Shown: positions 1-6,025 of the stretch, one piece after another | Layout: the number at the start of each line of letters is the position of its first letter | Position numbering within the stretch: position 1 is the first letter of the stretch | NCBI GenBank assembly: GCA_022360105.1 | Contig: JAKSDL010000416.1 | Coordinates: 1 to 9,517 of the forward strand | Length of the DNA stretch: 9,517 bases | Source of the DNA: Pseudomonadota bacterium | GTDB taxonomy: Bacteria > SAR324 > XYD2-FULL-50-16 > JAHJRI01 | Reading direction: 5' to 3' | Position numbers and translations under genes: made by a program | Notes under the pieces: generated by a model | What the model saw: the letters and a program-made list of their open reading frames with translations, nothing else | Database searches by the model: none | Told to the model about the DNA's origin: nothing

Positions 1-1536
1 GGCTTTTACTTCTTCAATCCCGACCTGGTTGGCAATGGTCCGGCCGGTCACTTCATTATCTCCGGTGAGCAATAAAATCCTTTTTATGCCCTGGTTTTTA
101 AGGCTTGTGACAAAAGTTTTTGCCTGAGGGCGTATTGTGTCCGCGATGGTGATTCCACCTTGCACCATGCCGTTTATCACCAGCAGGAGAGCGGTTCTTC
201 CTTTGTTTTCCTCGTCTCTTAAATACTCTCGGATTGGTTTATTCTGCTCTTTTTCATCAAAAAAACGGGCGTTGGCAATTTCTATGGTTGAGTTTTCATA
301 GCCGACACTGACGCCTTTTCCAAAATGAAGTTGAAAATCGTTTGAATCGGGAATGTCTTTGATGCCCAACTCATTGGCCTTGGTAAGAATGGCCGTCGCC
401 AGGGGATGTTCAGAGTTTTTTTCCGCTATGGCGGCATAAAAGCAAATGTCGGATTCCGACATGTCGCCAAACGAAGCGATGCTTACCACTTTTGGTTTGC
501 CCTCGGTAATGGTACCTGTCTTATCCAGGCAGACCACAGAGGTTTTGGCCGCCTTTTCCAGCGCTTCTCCCCCTTTGATCAGGGCTCCGTTTTTAGCTGC
601 ATTCCCTACGGTAGCAACAACTGCAGTCGGTGTTGCCAGGACCAGTGCGCACGGACAGGCAATGACCAGAACCGTCATTACCCGCAGCAACCTGTCATCA
701 AAGGGAACATCAGAGAAAACAGTCCAGACTAAAGCGCAGATCAGCAGTATAACCGGGGTAAAAAATGCAGCGAATTTATCCGCGATGCGCTGGGTTTCCC
801 CTTTATTTTCCTGGGCTTCGCTGACAATGCGAATAATCTTTCCCAGCATGGTATCCCGACCCAGCTTTTCTGTTTTTACCTCAAGCACACCATTCTCATT
901 TAAGGTACCGACAAACACCTTGTCTCCGACCGACTTGTCTACGGGCATCGATTCGCCTGTCAGGGAAGACTCGTTAATAGCTGCTTGCCCGTTTAGAATA
1001 GTCCCATCCACGGGAACTCTCTCCCCCGGTTTGACGATAATGACATCATCGAGTTTAACTTGTGACAGGGGGACTTCCCTGCCGGATGATCCGACTTTTA
1101 TCCTGGCCAGGTCCGGCACGAGTCGGATTAATTCTCGAACGGCATTTCGGGTTTTATCCAGGGTGATTTCCTCCAGAAATTCTCCCCCGATCATCATGAA
1201 CGCGACAATCGCACCTGCCAGATATTCTTCTACATAGGCTGATCCGATCAATGCCAGAACCACCATGACACCCGCGGTGATCCTTTTTTTCTTGAGTACA
1301 ACAACCAGTGTTTTCCAGGTAATGAATCCACCGCCCAGGAGCATGGCCAGCATACCGATGGTATCTTGTTCTGTTAATGGGCTTATATAATTGTGAAAAG
1401 CTGATACCAAAATCAACACCAGCAGTAATGCCGGAAAGCCGACTTGTTTTGTTCTTTGCAGCAACCCATGTATTGTTTGCAAAGCTATGGAATCTGCCTG
1501 TTGGAAGGCAATCATTCCGGATTCGGTTCTTTCCAT
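1..1536 (-). CDS. Heavy-metal (P1B-type) P-type ATPase, CPC type, 3' end missing
   Basis: This gene encodes an inner-membrane ATPase that exports a soft or transition metal cation from the cytosol. The first 512 residues are present; the rest lies left of the window. Visible motifs are TGES of the actuator domain (193-196), the intramembrane metal-site CPC (294-296), the phosphorylated Asp in DKTGT (338-342), SEHPL of the nucleotide domain (375-379) and TGDN (491-494). Hydrophobic segments lie near 34-50, 57-80, 88-120, 258-275 and 284-310. The GDGxND hinge and the last two membrane helices, whose residues help decide the metal, are cut off. There is no N-terminal HMA (CxxC) domain: only about 33 polar residues precede the first helix. 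The ATG at 1536 has a GGAG six bases upstream. It follows a His-rich small gene by 34 bp and is probably cotranscribed with it. Family assignment is firm; Cu, Zn/Cd or Ni/Co specificity is undecided. Confidence 0.95.
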   Translation of the reverse strand, partial: MERTESGMIAFQQADSIALQTIHGLLQRTKQVGFPALLLVLILVSAFHNYISPLTEQDTIGMLAMLLGGGFITWKTLVVVLKKKRITAGVMVVLALIGSAYVEEYLAGAIVAFMMIGGEFLEEITLDKTRNAVRELIRLVPDLARIKVGSSGREVPLSQVKLDDVIIVKPGERVPVDGTILNGQAAINESSLTGESMPVDKSVGDKVFVGTLNENGVLEVKTEKLGRDTMLGKIIRIVSEAQENKGETQRIADKFAAFFTPVILLICALVWTVFSDVPFDDRLLRVMTVLVIACPCALVLATPTAVVATVGNAAKNGALIKGGEALEKAAKTSVVCLDKTGTITEGKPKVVSIASFGDMSESDICFYAAIAEKNSEHPLATAILTKANELGIKDIPDSNDFQLHFGKGVSVGYENSTIEIANARFFDEKEQNKPIREYLRDEENKGRTALLLVINGMVQGGITIADTIRPQAKTFVTSLKNQGIKRILLLTGDNEVTGRTIANQVGIEEVKA

Positions 1537-1570
1537 TTTATACTCCGGGCTGTAATGAGGTACTTGTTAC

Positions 1571-1774
1571 TCAAATCATTCGATAAGCGATGAAGATTCC
1601 GATCACCACTATAACTGCAATCGCAGCTCCAATTTTGAGACCAAGATCAGAGGATTGCTTCTCTTCTTCACGGTGATGGTGGTGTCCACAGCAATCAGCT
1701 TTGTTTTGGTCACCAAACTTTTTTTCCAGTTCCTCATGGGTATGGTCCATGATTCCATGATCTCCTTCGTGCAT
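1571..1774 (-). CDS. Small His-rich, C-terminally membrane-anchored protein, probably metal-binding
   Basis: The 67-residue product has a soluble N-terminal half with eight histidines (2, 6, 11, 13 and the run 31-34) and adjacent cysteines 28-29, giving a CCGHHHH cluster. A single hydrophobic helix (about 45-64) follows and ends in YRMI. No signal peptide is visible, so the most natural topology is a tail-anchored protein with the His/Cys part in the cytoplasm; the opposite orientation cannot be excluded. The ATG at 1774 is preceded by GGGGAG at a normal distance, supporting a real gene. It lies 34 bp upstream of a P-type ATPase lacking an HMA domain and downstream of a CsoR-like sensor gene. 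I infer that it binds a metal and hands it to the pump or buffers it. I do not recognise a named family. Confidence 0.85.
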   Translation of the reverse strand: MHEGDHGIMDHTHEELEKKFGDQNKADCCGHHHHREEEKQSSDLGLKIGAAIAVIVVIGIFIAYRMI

Positions 1775-1825
1775 AACAATCTCCCCAAATCAGGTTTTTA
1801 TCGTTTATGAATGTCGGGCAGGTAA

Positions 1826-2102
1826 GCCTCAATGTCATTTAGTTAAGAGCATTGGAAGTGTTCGTCATCCTGAACGAAAAATCGCTAAACCCTTATCCGG
1901 CCTTATACCAGATACCGGAATTCAGCTTGAAGATTAACGTGCTGTCAGCCGTCAGCTTAAAACATTACAATCACAAGCAAACACCGGCTGAGAGCTGATC
2001 GCTGAAAACCCTATACTTCGAAGTGCCAAGCTGCCTTTAAAGCTTTTGTTGGCAAGGGTTAAATCGGTTTTTGTTCAGGCACTAACCAAATGACATTGAG
2101 GC
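1826..2102. repeat. MITE-like element with terminal inverted repeats
   Basis: The outer 20 bases (1826-1845, gcctcaatgtcatttagtta) recur inverted at 2083-2102 with one mismatch. Further in, 1869-1894 and 2054-2079 again match in inverted orientation (about 20 of 26 allowing small gaps, sharing cctgaac and aaaccctt or taaccctt). The left arm carries roughly 20 extra bases between the two blocks. The interior has no convincing reading frame but has TCAGC-rich short inverted motifs (about 1931-1956 and 1984-2005). It fills almost the whole gap between the sensor gene and the His-rich gene. I see no clear target-site duplication. It is most likely a small non-autonomous element or a folded intergenic repeat; an ancient insertion is inference. 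Confidence 0.65.
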
Positions 2103-2117
2103 CAATCTGATTCGGCC
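2100..2117 (-). other. Short hairpin directly after the sensor gene stop
   Basis: Read on the minus strand, GGCCGA and TTGGCC form a six-pair stem (one G-T wobble) around a six-base loop, starting right after the TAA of the sensor gene. No U-run follows, so it is not a typical intrinsic terminator. It overlaps the right end of the inverted-repeat element and could simply be part of that boundary. Confidence 0.35.
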
Positions 2118-2426
2118 TTAAAAATAGGCATCAAAGACATCTTTGATGCTTTCCCAGATTTCGTTGTCTTTGGCGGTAATACCGTCGTGAAACAAACAGT
2201 TTTCCAGGTGATCTTCCATGATAACCTTTCCAACCTTGTTGATAGCGGAGCGAACCGCTGCGACCTGAATCAGGACTTCAGTGCAGTCCCTGTCGTTTTC
2301 AACCATTTCTTTGATACTTCGGACATGTCCTTCAATTCGCGACAATCGGTTGACGATAGCCCGGGTCCGTTTGTGCTGATGAGTGTGTGTTTCCTGTTTA
2401 TTTCCTGAAGCTGTTTTTGCCGGCAT
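2118..2426 (-). CDS. CsoR/RcnR/FrmR-family metal-sensing repressor
   Basis: The 102-residue product is an all-helical DUF156 (CsoR-family) DNA-binding repressor that should release its operator on binding metal. The family core is clear: RLSRIEGHVRSIKEMV (27-42), then CTEVLIQVAAVRSAINKVG, then the helix ending DHLENC. Cys48, His73 and Cys77 have exactly the Cys/+25 His/+29 Cys spacing of the CsoR metal site. An N-terminal extension carries His14, His16 and His18; His16 lies 32 residues before Cys48, where RcnR and InrS place their extra His ligand. That His-Cys-His-Cys set is the InrS (Ni) pattern as I know it, so Ni(II) and Cu(I) are both candidates. The ATG at 2426 has only a weak ribosome site. 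It probably represses its own operon with the His-rich protein and the ATPase, and possibly the divergent methyltransferase. A FrmR-type aldehyde sensor is less likely because of the C-H-C site. Confidence 0.92.
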   Translation of the reverse strand: MPAKTASGNKQETHTHQHKRTRAIVNRLSRIEGHVRSIKEMVENDRDCTEVLIQVAAVRSAINKVGKVIMEDHLENCLFHDGITAKDNEIWESIKDVFDAYF

Positions 2427-2564
2427 GGTCCACTTGTTTTTTGAAATTTGATGTAAAAGTCAGAATGCGATTATTGGAAACATCGATTTTTTCCAATTTC
2501 ATCCATTTTTTTCGCAACTACGAAAAAATATGATTGTCCGCATCTTGAAAATATATATAGCAAA

Positions 2565-2584
2565 ATATCCCCTATAAGGGTTAT
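2565..2584. promoter_or_regulatory. Candidate CsoR-family operator 1
   Basis: The site reads ATATCCCCTATAAGGGTTAT: CCCT and AGGG arms around ATA, with AT-rich flanks. CsoR/RcnR-family operators are typically G/C tracts flanked by A/T-rich inverted repeats, and the site lies about 140 bp upstream of the sensor start codon. On the minus strand a weak TTATAG/TATATT pair with a 16-base spacer begins inside it, so a repressor bound here could block that promoter. The function is inferred from form and position. Confidence 0.5.
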
Positions 2585-2672
2585 GATAAATATTTTTGAT
2601 TTGATTTTGGAATGTTTCAATAAAAATCGAATTCTATAGAGATAAACGCAAAGTTGATTTGAGTAATTTAAA

Positions 2673-2692
2673 ATAACCCCCCTATAGGTTAT
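2673..2692. promoter_or_regulatory. Candidate CsoR-family operator 2
   Basis: The site reads ATAACCCCCCTATAGGTTAT, with perfect six-base arms ATAACC/GGTTAT and an unbroken run of six C. It shares the CCCCTATA core with the site at 2565-2584. A TTGAGT at 2659-2664 and TATAGG at 2683-2688, 18 bases apart on the plus strand, would place the site over the -10 of a rightward promoter, though that promoter match is weak. Confidence 0.5.
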
Positions 2693-2914
2693 AAGCTAAA
2701 TTGAGGAACTTCTTTTGTCAAGCTGTCCTGAACGCCGGCAAACCATAAAAATTGTCAGGATTGGGTGGAAATCTTGTTGATCACGATCAGTTGCTGACCG
2801 ATAATTGTGAGCAGTTTCGAATTGAAAAAGATAAAAATGAGATATGATCAGTAAATGCGAAAATTAAAATCACCTATATACTAATTTTCATAAAAGCAGA
2901 AACAGAGGCGAAAA

Positions 2915-3400
2915 ATGAAAAACGAATCATTGGTAACAAGACTTTTATTGGTAAATCCTTTTAAAAAAGGAATGGTTGAATGGTTAATTCTGATTGCTAC
3001 CGGTGTCTGCGGCTTGATCTTTTCCTGGCCCAGTCTTTCTTTTTTTCCGACATCCACCATCTTGGGAGGCGTTTTGATCTTATTGGCTCTCGTGTTTCAC
3101 ATGGTTGCGGAAAAGGATCACAGGCAGGCGCATGAACGGGTGGAGAATATTGAAATCATTGTGAAATCGGGTGTTTATTCCAAAATCCGGCATCCTTTAT
3201 ATCTGAGTCTGATTGTTTTAAACGCAGGTATTGCACTGGCTTTTGGAGGACTGGTAACCCTGGCGATTGCCTTATTGACCGTCTTTCATTGGGGAGCAGT
3301 GTCCTGGAAGGAGGAACAAATACTGACCGAACGATTTCAGGGGGAGTACAGCCAATACAAGAAAAACGTTCGGTGGCGAATGATCCCTGGGATTTTTTGA
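2915..3400 (+). CDS. ICMT/PEMT-like membrane methyltransferase
   Basis: The 161-residue integral membrane protein belongs to the isoprenylcysteine carboxyl methyltransferase / phospholipid methyltransferase superfamily, which uses S-adenosylmethionine at the membrane. Hydrophobic helices lie near 22-38, 46-64, 96-112 and 113-130. The family signature GVYSKIRHPLY (86-96) and the C-terminal EE (133-134), Y145, Y148, RW (153-154) and IPG (157-159) are all present, so the gene looks intact. The ATG at 2915 has an AGAGGCG six bases upstream. The substrate in bacteria is usually unknown; members are often found beside metal-resistance genes. Here the gene is divergent from a metal sensor with operator-like sites between them, so metal-regulated expression is plausible but inferred. 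Confidence 0.88.
   Translation: MKNESLVTRLLLVNPFKKGMVEWLILIATGVCGLIFSWPSLSFFPTSTILGGVLILLALVFHMVAEKDHRQAHERVENIEIIVKSGVYSKIRHPLYLSLIVLNAGIALAFGGLVTLAIALLTVFHWGAVSWKEEQILTERFQGEYSQYKKNVRWRMIPGIF
3383..3398 (+). terminator. Weak terminator-like hairpin at the end of the methyltransferase gene
   Basis: ATCC and GGAT pair around a three-base loop (3383-3393) and run into six T (3393-3398), inside the last codons of the gene. The stem is only four pairs, so it is a poor intrinsic terminator on its own, but it is the only stem plus T-run near the convergent junction. Confidence 0.25.
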
Positions 3401-3416
3401 AGGGGAAAAAGTGGTC

Positions 3417-3686
3417 TTACACCTGTTTCAAAAATTGTTCACCTTTGGGAGTCATCTCCCAAAAGTAAAAATTGCTGGTTGTTGGTTTTGTGCAGCTTTT
3501 GGAACACCCCCCGGAGCAGTTCGCAGAGAAGCCGGTCGGCTCAATTTTCCTGCAGTATTCCAAACCGCACAGGTGATCGATGGCAGCTCGAATGGCTTCT
3601 TCAGTTTCATCAAGTCTGAAAGCGAGATCGCTAATGCTGCGGACCTCACCTTTTCCCATTATGATAAGAATATTTGTTAATAACAT
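3417..3686 (-). CDS. feoC: FeoC-like Cys-rich winged-helix protein
   Basis: This 89-residue protein fits FeoC: a small cytoplasmic winged-helix protein with a Cys-containing loop, accessory to FeoB and proposed to bind an Fe-S cluster or regulate transporter stability. Residues 1-48 give the helix-turn-helix part (SISDLAFRLDETEEAIRAAI, then the C40/C45 helix). The loop CSGGCSKSC places cysteines at 57, 61 and 65, and FYFWEMTPKGEQFL (73-86) forms the wing end. The gene begins 12 bp after feoB, is the last gene of feoA-feoB-feoC, and converges on the methyltransferase gene 16 bp away. The ribosome site for the ATG at 3686 is weak; an internal ATG at 3659 would give an 80-residue product close to typical FeoC length. 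The identification relies on position plus Cys pattern, since FeoC sequences diverge strongly. Confidence 0.8.
   Translation of the reverse strand: MLLTNILIIMGKGEVRSISDLAFRLDETEEAIRAAIDHLCGLEYCRKIEPTGFSANCSGGCSKSCTKPTTSNFYFWEMTPKGEQFLKQV
3444..3463. other. Perfect eight-pair stem-loop near the 3' end of feoC
   Basis: TTTGGGAG and CTCCCAAA form a perfect eight-base-pair stem with a four-base TCAT loop. It lies within feoC codons for the WEMTPKG stretch, 28 bp inside the gene end and at the convergent junction. No T-run follows directly on either strand (a five-T run starts about ten bases later on the minus strand). It may protect or end transcripts from both sides, or be coincidence. Confidence 0.4.
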
Positions 3687-3698
3687 AGGTCGATTCTG

Positions 3699-5762
3699 TT
3701 AAAACAACCACAATCCAACCCGATAGGCGACTGCACCGATGAGCAGGGCGAGTCCCATATAATAACCTGCCACCAGGAGGGAAAACTTAGTGGAATTGGT
3801 TTCGGAACGAATAGTGGCAATGGTTGCCATGCAGGGCAGGTTGAAATAAAAAGCATAAATAAAAGCCAGGGCAGACGCTTTGGAAATGGTTGCGCCCATT
3901 ATGGTTGCGAGTTCTGTCGAATTGTACAACACAGGGGAAACAAGAGCTCCGCCAAAAGAGGTTCCCAGGTCGCTCAATCCAAAAAAGATGGCAATAGCGC
4001 CCAAAGCAGCTTCCTTGGCAAAGGCGGATATCAGGAAGGAGAGCAGCAAGCGCCAGTCCAATCCTGCCAGCATGCTGACCGGCTCAAAGAACTTTCCAAA
4101 TGAATACAAGGCACTTTGGGTGATATCTCCCTGTTCGGTGAAGGTCAATGCCCAAATCAGCAGAATGGCCACAAAAATAGCCGTACCCGCTCTTACAGAG
4201 ACGCTTTTGACCTTACTCCAAACATATTGGAACACCGTGTGCCAGTTAGGCTTATGATAGGGTGGCAGTTCCATGATCAACCCCGGCATATCTTTTTTTT
4301 CGGTGCCTTTATCCCTGAATAACCAGGCGGTAAATGCAATATGCACTGCTGTTGCTGCAAGCAGGGATAGCACTACCCAAAATGCCTGGCTGCCAAAAAA
4401 GATGGCGGAAACCAGGGCAACAACTCCCCACAACCCTGGGCACGGAATTGCCAGACTGGTGACTATCGTTGTTCGACGTTGCTCATCTGAATCGATAACA
4501 CGTGATCCTGCAACAGAGGCAATATTGCAGCCAAATCCACTTATAAAGGGCAGAACCGATTTACCGTTCAATCCCAATCTTTCCATCAGGTTGTTGTAAA
4601 CAAAGGCGATACGTGCTACCAGCCCGATATCCTCCATCAATCCAAAAACGAAAATCACAGCCACGATAAAAACCACCATCAGGAGGGTGATGTAAACTCC
4701 GGGCGCAATGGCATCTGTAATAAAAGATGCTAACCAGACCGGCATTTCCGAGGTGTCAAAGGTTTTATTCAGGCTTGCTTTTAATGGATGAAAGATCGCA
4801 TCAAAAGCAAACATAACAGGCATGATCAAGATAAAACTGAAAGCAAAACCGAGCACTACCAGGAAAAATGCCAGGATTTTTCCAAAGAACCAATGGGTGG
4901 CAATTCGATCAAATCGTCCCTGGAACTTCATTGTTTTTTCCAAACCACCACTGACGGCACCTTCAAGTACACATTTTATCCATTGGTACCTGGCATCGGC
5001 AATTTGTAAAGCTCCGTTATCCAATTGTTGAAGCAAGCCCTCCAGCTCATTCCTTTGGGTTGAGTCCAGGACAGGCTTCACGGATGCAGTAACTTGCTCA
5101 TCCCTTTCAATCAATCGCGTAGCGAGCCATACTTTATTGTACCGGCCAATTCCCTGTTCCGGCATCATTGCAAGAAGCTTTTCGAAACCTGGTCCCAGTG
5201 CATTTCTGTAACACTCCTCCAAAGCGTTTGTAGACAGAATAGCCTGTTTGTCGGCCAATGGAGCAATTCTTTTTTTGAGGTTGTCTATCCCCCGGTTTTT
5301 TGTGGCGTTGATTGGTACCACCGGAACCCCCAAAACCTTTTCAATCATTCCGGTATCCAGGCTTTTCCCCTGGCTTTCGGCTACATCGACCATTGTGCAG
5401 GCTACAATTACCGGGATATCGATCCCCACTATTTCCGAAAGCAGGTACATACTTCTTTGCAGCTGTGAGGCATCGATCAACACTATGAGAGCATCTGTAT
5501 CAGCCGAAACAATATGATTTCTGGTGATCAATTCTTCAGTGGAATTTGAGCTGAGACTATAAGTTCCGGGTAGATCGATCAGTTTAAACGATTTACCGTT
5601 ATGGAAAAATGAACCTTGTTTTTGTTCAATGGTTTTACCCGGCCAGTTTCCCACATGCTGTCTGGCCCCTGTCAGTCTGTTGAACAAGGTGGATTTTCCG
5701 GTATTAGGTTGACCGGCAAGGCCAATGTTCATTGCAATTGATTGTGCTGCTTGCCTACTCAT
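3699..5762 (-). CDS. feoB: Ferrous iron transporter FeoB
   Basis: FeoB is the inner-membrane Fe(II) importer with an N-terminal G-protein domain. In this 687-residue protein G1 is GQPNTGKS (17-24), G2 includes WPGKT (40-44), G3 is DLPG (63-66), G4 is TMVD (123-126, with Thr instead of the usual Asn) and G5 lies around NATK (152-155). The linker helical domain follows, then the membrane part from about 292. Both Cys-containing Gate motifs are there: SGFGCN (408-413, with a further IPCPG at 439-443) and NLPCMAT (641-647). ELPPYHKP (498-505) and FAKEAALG (581-588) are further family marks. At 687 residues it is shorter than the roughly 770 of enteric FeoB, without obvious damage. The ATG at 5762 has a strong GAGGAG (5767-5772) lying inside feoA, and the gene overlaps feoA by 8 bp, indicating translational coupling. 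Confidence 0.97.
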   Translation of the reverse strand: MSRQAAQSIAMNIGLAGQPNTGKSTLFNRLTGARQHVGNWPGKTIEQKQGSFFHNGKSFKLIDLPGTYSLSSNSTEELITRNHIVSADTDALIVLIDASQLQRSMYLLSEIVGIDIPVIVACTMVDVAESQGKSLDTGMIEKVLGVPVVPINATKNRGIDNLKKRIAPLADKQAILSTNALEECYRNALGPGFEKLLAMMPEQGIGRYNKVWLATRLIERDEQVTASVKPVLDSTQRNELEGLLQQLDNGALQIADARYQWIKCVLEGAVSGGLEKTMKFQGRFDRIATHWFFGKILAFFLVVLGFAFSFILIMPVMFAFDAIFHPLKASLNKTFDTSEMPVWLASFITDAIAPGVYITLLMVVFIVAVIFVFGLMEDIGLVARIAFVYNNLMERLGLNGKSVLPFISGFGCNIASVAGSRVIDSDEQRRTTIVTSLAIPCPGLWGVVALVSAIFFGSQAFWVVLSLLAATAVHIAFTAWLFRDKGTEKKDMPGLIMELPPYHKPNWHTVFQYVWSKVKSVSVRAGTAIFVAILLIWALTFTEQGDITQSALYSFGKFFEPVSMLAGLDWRLLLSFLISAFAKEAALGAIAIFFGLSDLGTSFGGALVSPVLYNSTELATIMGATISKASALAFIYAFYFNLPCMATIATIRSETNSTKFSLLVAGYYMGLALLIGAVAYRVGLWLF

Positions 5763-5994
5763 AAGACTCCTCTATTTTTTGGGCCATGATTCTGCCGGCC
5801 TCTTTTTTGCTGATGGCAATAAGTGTATCGTGCGAGAAAAGTAACAACGGCATACCAAATCCATTTTGGACAATTTGAATCTCGGAATCAGTGGTTAGAC
5901 CCATGGATGATATTCTGCCGATGAACCGACTATCCCCTTGAATACTTTTGATGTGGCAGGTTTCGCCTTTTTTAAAACCAGTCAGTTTTTTCAT
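5755..5994 (-). CDS. feoA: Ferrous iron transport protein FeoA
   Basis: FeoA is a small cytoplasmic SH3-like protein needed for FeoB-mediated Fe(II) uptake, thought to act directly on FeoB. The 79-residue product has the family pattern: the GETCHIKSI strand near the start, ISSMGLTTDSEIQIVQ in the middle, a Pro in GMPLLLF, and SHDTLIAISKKEAGRIM at the end. I place the start at 5994 because the ATG there has AGGAAGG just upstream (5998-6004) and the length suits the family. A longer in-frame reading from 6045 would overlap the preceding exporter gene and add 17 residues not typical of FeoA. It overlaps feoB by 8 bp and follows the exporter gene by 31 bp, consistent with one transcription unit. 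Confidence 0.95.
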   Translation of the reverse strand: MKKLTGFKKGETCHIKSIQGDSRFIGRISSMGLTTDSEIQIVQNGFGMPLLLFSHDTLIAISKKEAGRIMAQKIEESYE

Positions 5995-5997
5995 TAA

Positions 5998-6004
5998 CCT
6001 TCCT
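5998..6004 (-). promoter_or_regulatory. Ribosome binding site that fixes the feoA start
   Basis: AGGAAGG on the minus strand lies just upstream of the ATG at 5994 and supports that start over the upstream ATG at 6045. Confidence 0.7.
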
Positions 6005-6025
6005 TTTTTTGTGTTGAACGAACTA

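Larger units (their letters stand above)
2427..2914. other. AT-rich divergent intergenic region
   Basis: This 488-bp region separates the minus-strand sensor gene from the plus-strand methyltransferase gene. It is very AT-rich and has no credible reading frame. It holds two C-tract palindromes (see 2565-2584 and 2673-2692) and a TATACT at 2877-2882, 32 bases before the methyltransferase ATG, that could be a -10 box but lacks a good -35 partner. The stretch 2700-2840 shows only a loose TCCTGA/TCAGGA inverted pair and nothing I can name. Confidence 0.6.

Noticed and set aside
446..1237. A long plus-strand reading frame of 263 codons
   Set aside because: It is antisense to the P-type ATPase, whose motifs (TGES, CPC, DKTGT) read cleanly on the minus strand; the plus-strand product has a Ser/Thr/Pro-rich composition with no domain.
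2725..2760. TCCTGA/TCAGGA inverted pair as a hairpin or operator
   Set aside because: The arms are only six bases around a loop of about 24 bases in AT-rich DNA; this is within chance expectation.
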